Translations under genes and position numbers: made by a program | The notes under the pieces: generated by a model | Databases searched by the model: none | What the model saw: only the letters and a program-made list of their open reading frames with translations | What the model was told of the DNA's origin: nothing | In this document: positions 6,652 through 8,000 of the stretch, one piece after another | Layout of the letters: the number at the start of each line of letters is the position of its first letter | Numbering within the stretch: position 1 is the stretch's first letter | Assembly: GCA_905234205.1 (NCBI GenBank) | Contig: CAJOGG010000051.1 | Span: 1-8,000, forward strand | Source of the DNA: an uncultured Synergistales bacterium | GTDB lineage: Bacteria; Synergistota; Synergistia; Synergistales; Aminobacteriaceae | Direction: 5' to 3' | DNA: 8,000 nt

Positions 6652-7492
6652 TGAGAATTGCCTCCTTATATGCCGCAATATCAGCAGCGATTTGTTTGTA
6701 TTCTTCCTGATTCGGGAGCTTGTGATGCCAACCTGCTTTGTTCTCCATTAATGGTGAGCCTTTGCCCTTGAGAGTCTCCGCGATAATTACAGATGGCTTG
6801 CCTTTAGTCCTCTCTGCAATGTCAAGAGCGTCACTTATTTGCTGAATATCATTGCCATTCATCACGGTGATAACATTCCAGCCCGAAGCCGCAAAACGTC
6901 CTCCAATATCTCCGGGGGATAAAACGTCGTCAACGTTGCCAGAAATTTGCAGGTGGTTATGATCAATTATTGCGCATAAGTTATCGAGCCTGTAGTGAGC
7001 TCCAGCGGCGGCACCTTCCCAAACAGAACCTTCAGCTAATTCGCCATCACCAATTAATGTATACACGCGATAATTTTTCTTGTCCATTTTTCCAGCGAGT
7101 GCCATTCCGACACTTACAGAGAGTCCGTGACCAAGTGAGCCGGAGTTCATTTCTATTCCAGGTAAAGTGTTGTGAGGGTGGCCAATGTATTCAGAACCGA
7201 ACTTTGAGAACTTTGCCTTAACCTCGTCAAGATTCATGAAGCCTTCGTAAGATAACACTGCATAAAGAGTCTCAACACAATGTCCCTTGCTCAATACGAA
7301 TCTATCACGATCGGGGGAGTCTTGAGTCTCTGGAGTTACATTCATGCGCTCATAGAGAGTCAATAAAATTTCGGGCTCGCTCATATCTCCGCCAATATGT
7401 CCACCGCCGCCAGCCATGATAATATCAAGGGCATCACGACGAAGATCAAAGGCAGTTGCGGATAATGCTTTAACGTTTCCTAACTTTCTCAT
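6644..7492 (-). CDS. Transketolase N-terminal subunit (diphosphate-binding domain)
   Basis: Holds the thiamine diphosphate pyrophosphate-binding half of a split transketolase and should assemble with the product of the next gene. The protein has 282 residues, typical for the subunit (about 270-285). Motifs in order: GGGHIGGDMS (29-38) with His32, RFVLSKGH (64-71) with His71, IGHPH (103-107), NSGSLGHGLSVSVGMA (116-131), the metal/ThDP motif beginning at GDGELAEGS (148-156) and ending in the DHNHLQ region (177-182), and GWHHKLP (254-260). All catalytic histidines expected in this half appear present. The frame extends upstream to TTG at 7507, but ATG at 7492 has a GAGGTG ribosome site 4 nt upstream and begins one base after the isomerase stop codon, so I choose 7492. 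The downstream partner overlaps by 8 nt, consistent with equal production of both subunits. Confidence 0.93.
   Translation of the reverse strand: MRKLGNVKALSATAFDLRRDALDIIMAGGGGHIGGDMSEPEILLTLYERMNVTPETQDSPDRDRFVLSKGHCVETLYAVLSYEGFMNLDEVKAKFSKFGSEYIGHPHNTLPGIEMNSGSLGHGLSVSVGMALAGKMDKKNYRVYTLIGDGELAEGSVWEGAAAGAHYRLDNLCAIIDHNHLQISGNVDDVLSPGDIGGRFAASGWNVITVMNGNDIQQISDALDIAERTKGKPSVIIAETLKGKGSPLMENKAGWHHKLPNQEEYKQIAADIAAYKEAILNG
6661..6667 (-). promoter_or_regulatory. Ribosome binding site fixing the start of the transketolase C-subunit
   Basis: AAGGAGG on the minus strand lies 9 nt before ATG at 6651, inside the end of the N-subunit gene. It favours 6651 over the longer ATG at 6678, giving an 8-nt instead of a 35-nt overlap. 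Confidence 0.85.
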
Positions 7493-7493
7493 A

Positions 7494-8000
7494 TTACACC
7501 TCGTCAAATACTACGTCTTCACCATGAAGATATGCTTTTACTTTTTCTTCGATTGGATCATAGAGATCCGGTTTCACGCCGATATACTTACAAGCCTCAT
7601 ACACTACCGGGACAACGTCACCATGAATCGCGGCAACGTGATGAATATATGGTCCCTCAACAACTTTTGCTTCAAGGCGTTTGAGATTATTGACCTCGAT
7701 CCATACGTAAGTCCCACGAGTATACGGCCCGTCAATACCTTTTGCGTGACCAAGCAGAATCGAATATTCCCCGCCGTCTCCGTCAAATCTAACGAGACTC
7801 ATTAAACCATGCTTAGCTTCGGCTGAAATTGCTCCGTTTTCAGGGAATGCTACTGGTACACAAATTGAGGGCTTCTCCCTTGCTACAGAGATTGGCCAAG
7901 GTCCACAGTGCTGTAATAATTCTCCGTTGTCGTTGTCAGGGTGTCTAACTGTCCAGTCAGAGAACATTACGCGGCGTTCATTCATTGAGGCAGCTTCGGC
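7494..8000 (-). CDS. L-fucose/L-arabinose isomerase-family protein, C-terminal 168 residues, 5' end outside window
   Basis: Aldose-ketose isomerase of the FucI-like family. Only the last 168 residues are present: the frame stays open from 8000 to the stop at 7494, so the ATG at 7985 is internal and not the start. Visible segments, numbering the ATG at 7985 as residue 1, are HCGPWPISVA (26-35), a GLMSLVRFDGDGGEYSILLG strand region (60-79), GPYTRGTYVWIEV (86-98) and GPYIHHVAAIHGDVV (111-125). By eye the latter aligns with the segment of E. coli FucI carrying the metal ligand His528, with His115 as the match. The other metal ligands (Glu337 and Asp361 in E. coli FucI) would be upstream, outside the window. 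FucI enzymes accept L-fucose and D-arabinose. The transketolase N-subunit starts one base after the stop. Exact substrate is unknown; an isomerase for another pentose is equally possible. Confidence 0.75.
   Translation of the reverse strand, partial: AEAASMNERRVMFSDWTVRHPDNDNGELLQHCGPWPISVAREKPSICVPVAFPENGAISAEAKHGLMSLVRFDGDGGEYSILLGHAKGIDGPYTRGTYVWIEVNNLKRLEAKVVEGPYIHHVAAIHGDVVPVVYEACKYIGVKPDLYDPIEEKVKAYLHGEDVVFDEV
7497..7502 (-). promoter_or_regulatory. Ribosome binding site fixing the start of the transketolase N-subunit
   Basis: GAGGTG on the minus strand lies 4 nt before ATG at 7492 and overlaps the last codons of the isomerase gene. It is complementary to the 3' end of 16S rRNA and supports 7492 over TTG at 7507. 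Confidence 0.7.

Noticed and set aside
6652..6678. Longer start for the transketolase C-subunit
   Set aside because: Adds nine residues outside the family alignment, while a perfect ribosome site stands just before ATG at 6651.
5716..7492. Sulfoquinovose transketolase pathway (split SqwGH type)
   Set aside because: That route also uses a split transketolase, but it acts on an unphosphorylated sulfo-sugar and needs no kinase, whereas two kinases are present here.
7493..7507. TTG start for the transketolase N-subunit at 7507
   Set aside because: ATG at 7492 has its own GAGGTG ribosome site and sits one base after the isomerase stop.
7416..7805. A 129-codon plus-strand frame opposite the isomerase/transketolase junction
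   Set aside because: It crosses two conserved minus-strand genes and has no family resemblance.
2864..8000. Standard L-fucose operon
   Set aside because: FucU and a FucI-like enzyme are present, but the FGGY protein resembles glycerol kinase, not FucK, no FucA aldolase is visible, and a transketolase takes the cleavage role.

Overview
All eight genes lie on the minus strand, with short or overlapping junctions. I found no rRNA, tRNA, CRISPR array, insertion sequence or clear repeat, and no gene-free stretch over 300 bases; the longest, at 797-919, is 123 bases. The window is bacterial chromosome from a flagellated organism of moderate GC content. The flagellin style, a class II galT and a split transketolase suggest a host-associated anaerobe of the Synergistota or Bacillota. 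That placement is inference and weak.

Read in the direction of transcription (right to left), the window opens inside a sugar catabolic operon: the end of a FucI-type aldose-ketose isomerase (7494 to the right edge), transketolase N-terminal subunit (6644-7492), transketolase C-terminal subunit (5716-6651), FucU-type sugar mutarotase (5211-5648), a PfkB/ribokinase-type kinase (4324-5211) and an FGGY kinase resembling glycerol kinase (2864-4327). The junctions are 1 bp, an 8-nt overlap, a 67-bp gap, a 1-nt overlap and a 4-nt overlap, so translation is probably coupled. The 67-bp gap holds a clear Rho-independent hairpin, so output of the last three genes may be lowered or controlled separately.

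The gene set reads as a pathway. FucU interconverts sugar anomers, the FucI-like enzyme turns an aldose into a ketose, a kinase phosphorylates it, and the two-subunit transketolase moves a two-carbon unit from the ketose phosphate into the pentose phosphate pool. No FucA-type aldolase is visible, so this is not a standard L-fucose operon. The kinase plus split transketolase logic resembles the transketolase branch of D-apiose catabolism. D-arabinose through D-ribulose is another option. The FGGY kinase keeps most glycerol kinase signatures but has Ser at two positions that contact glycerol in E. coli GlpK, which argues against glycerol as its substrate.

The operon is followed by a 622-residue flagellin gene (920-2788). 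A sigma-28-like promoter lies just upstream of it, with its -35 element overlapping the stop codon of the FGGY kinase. A strong terminator (852-891) closes the flagellin unit. Beyond it is the first half of a class II galactose-1-phosphate uridylyltransferase gene (1-796), which starts with TTG and has no ATG near its start.
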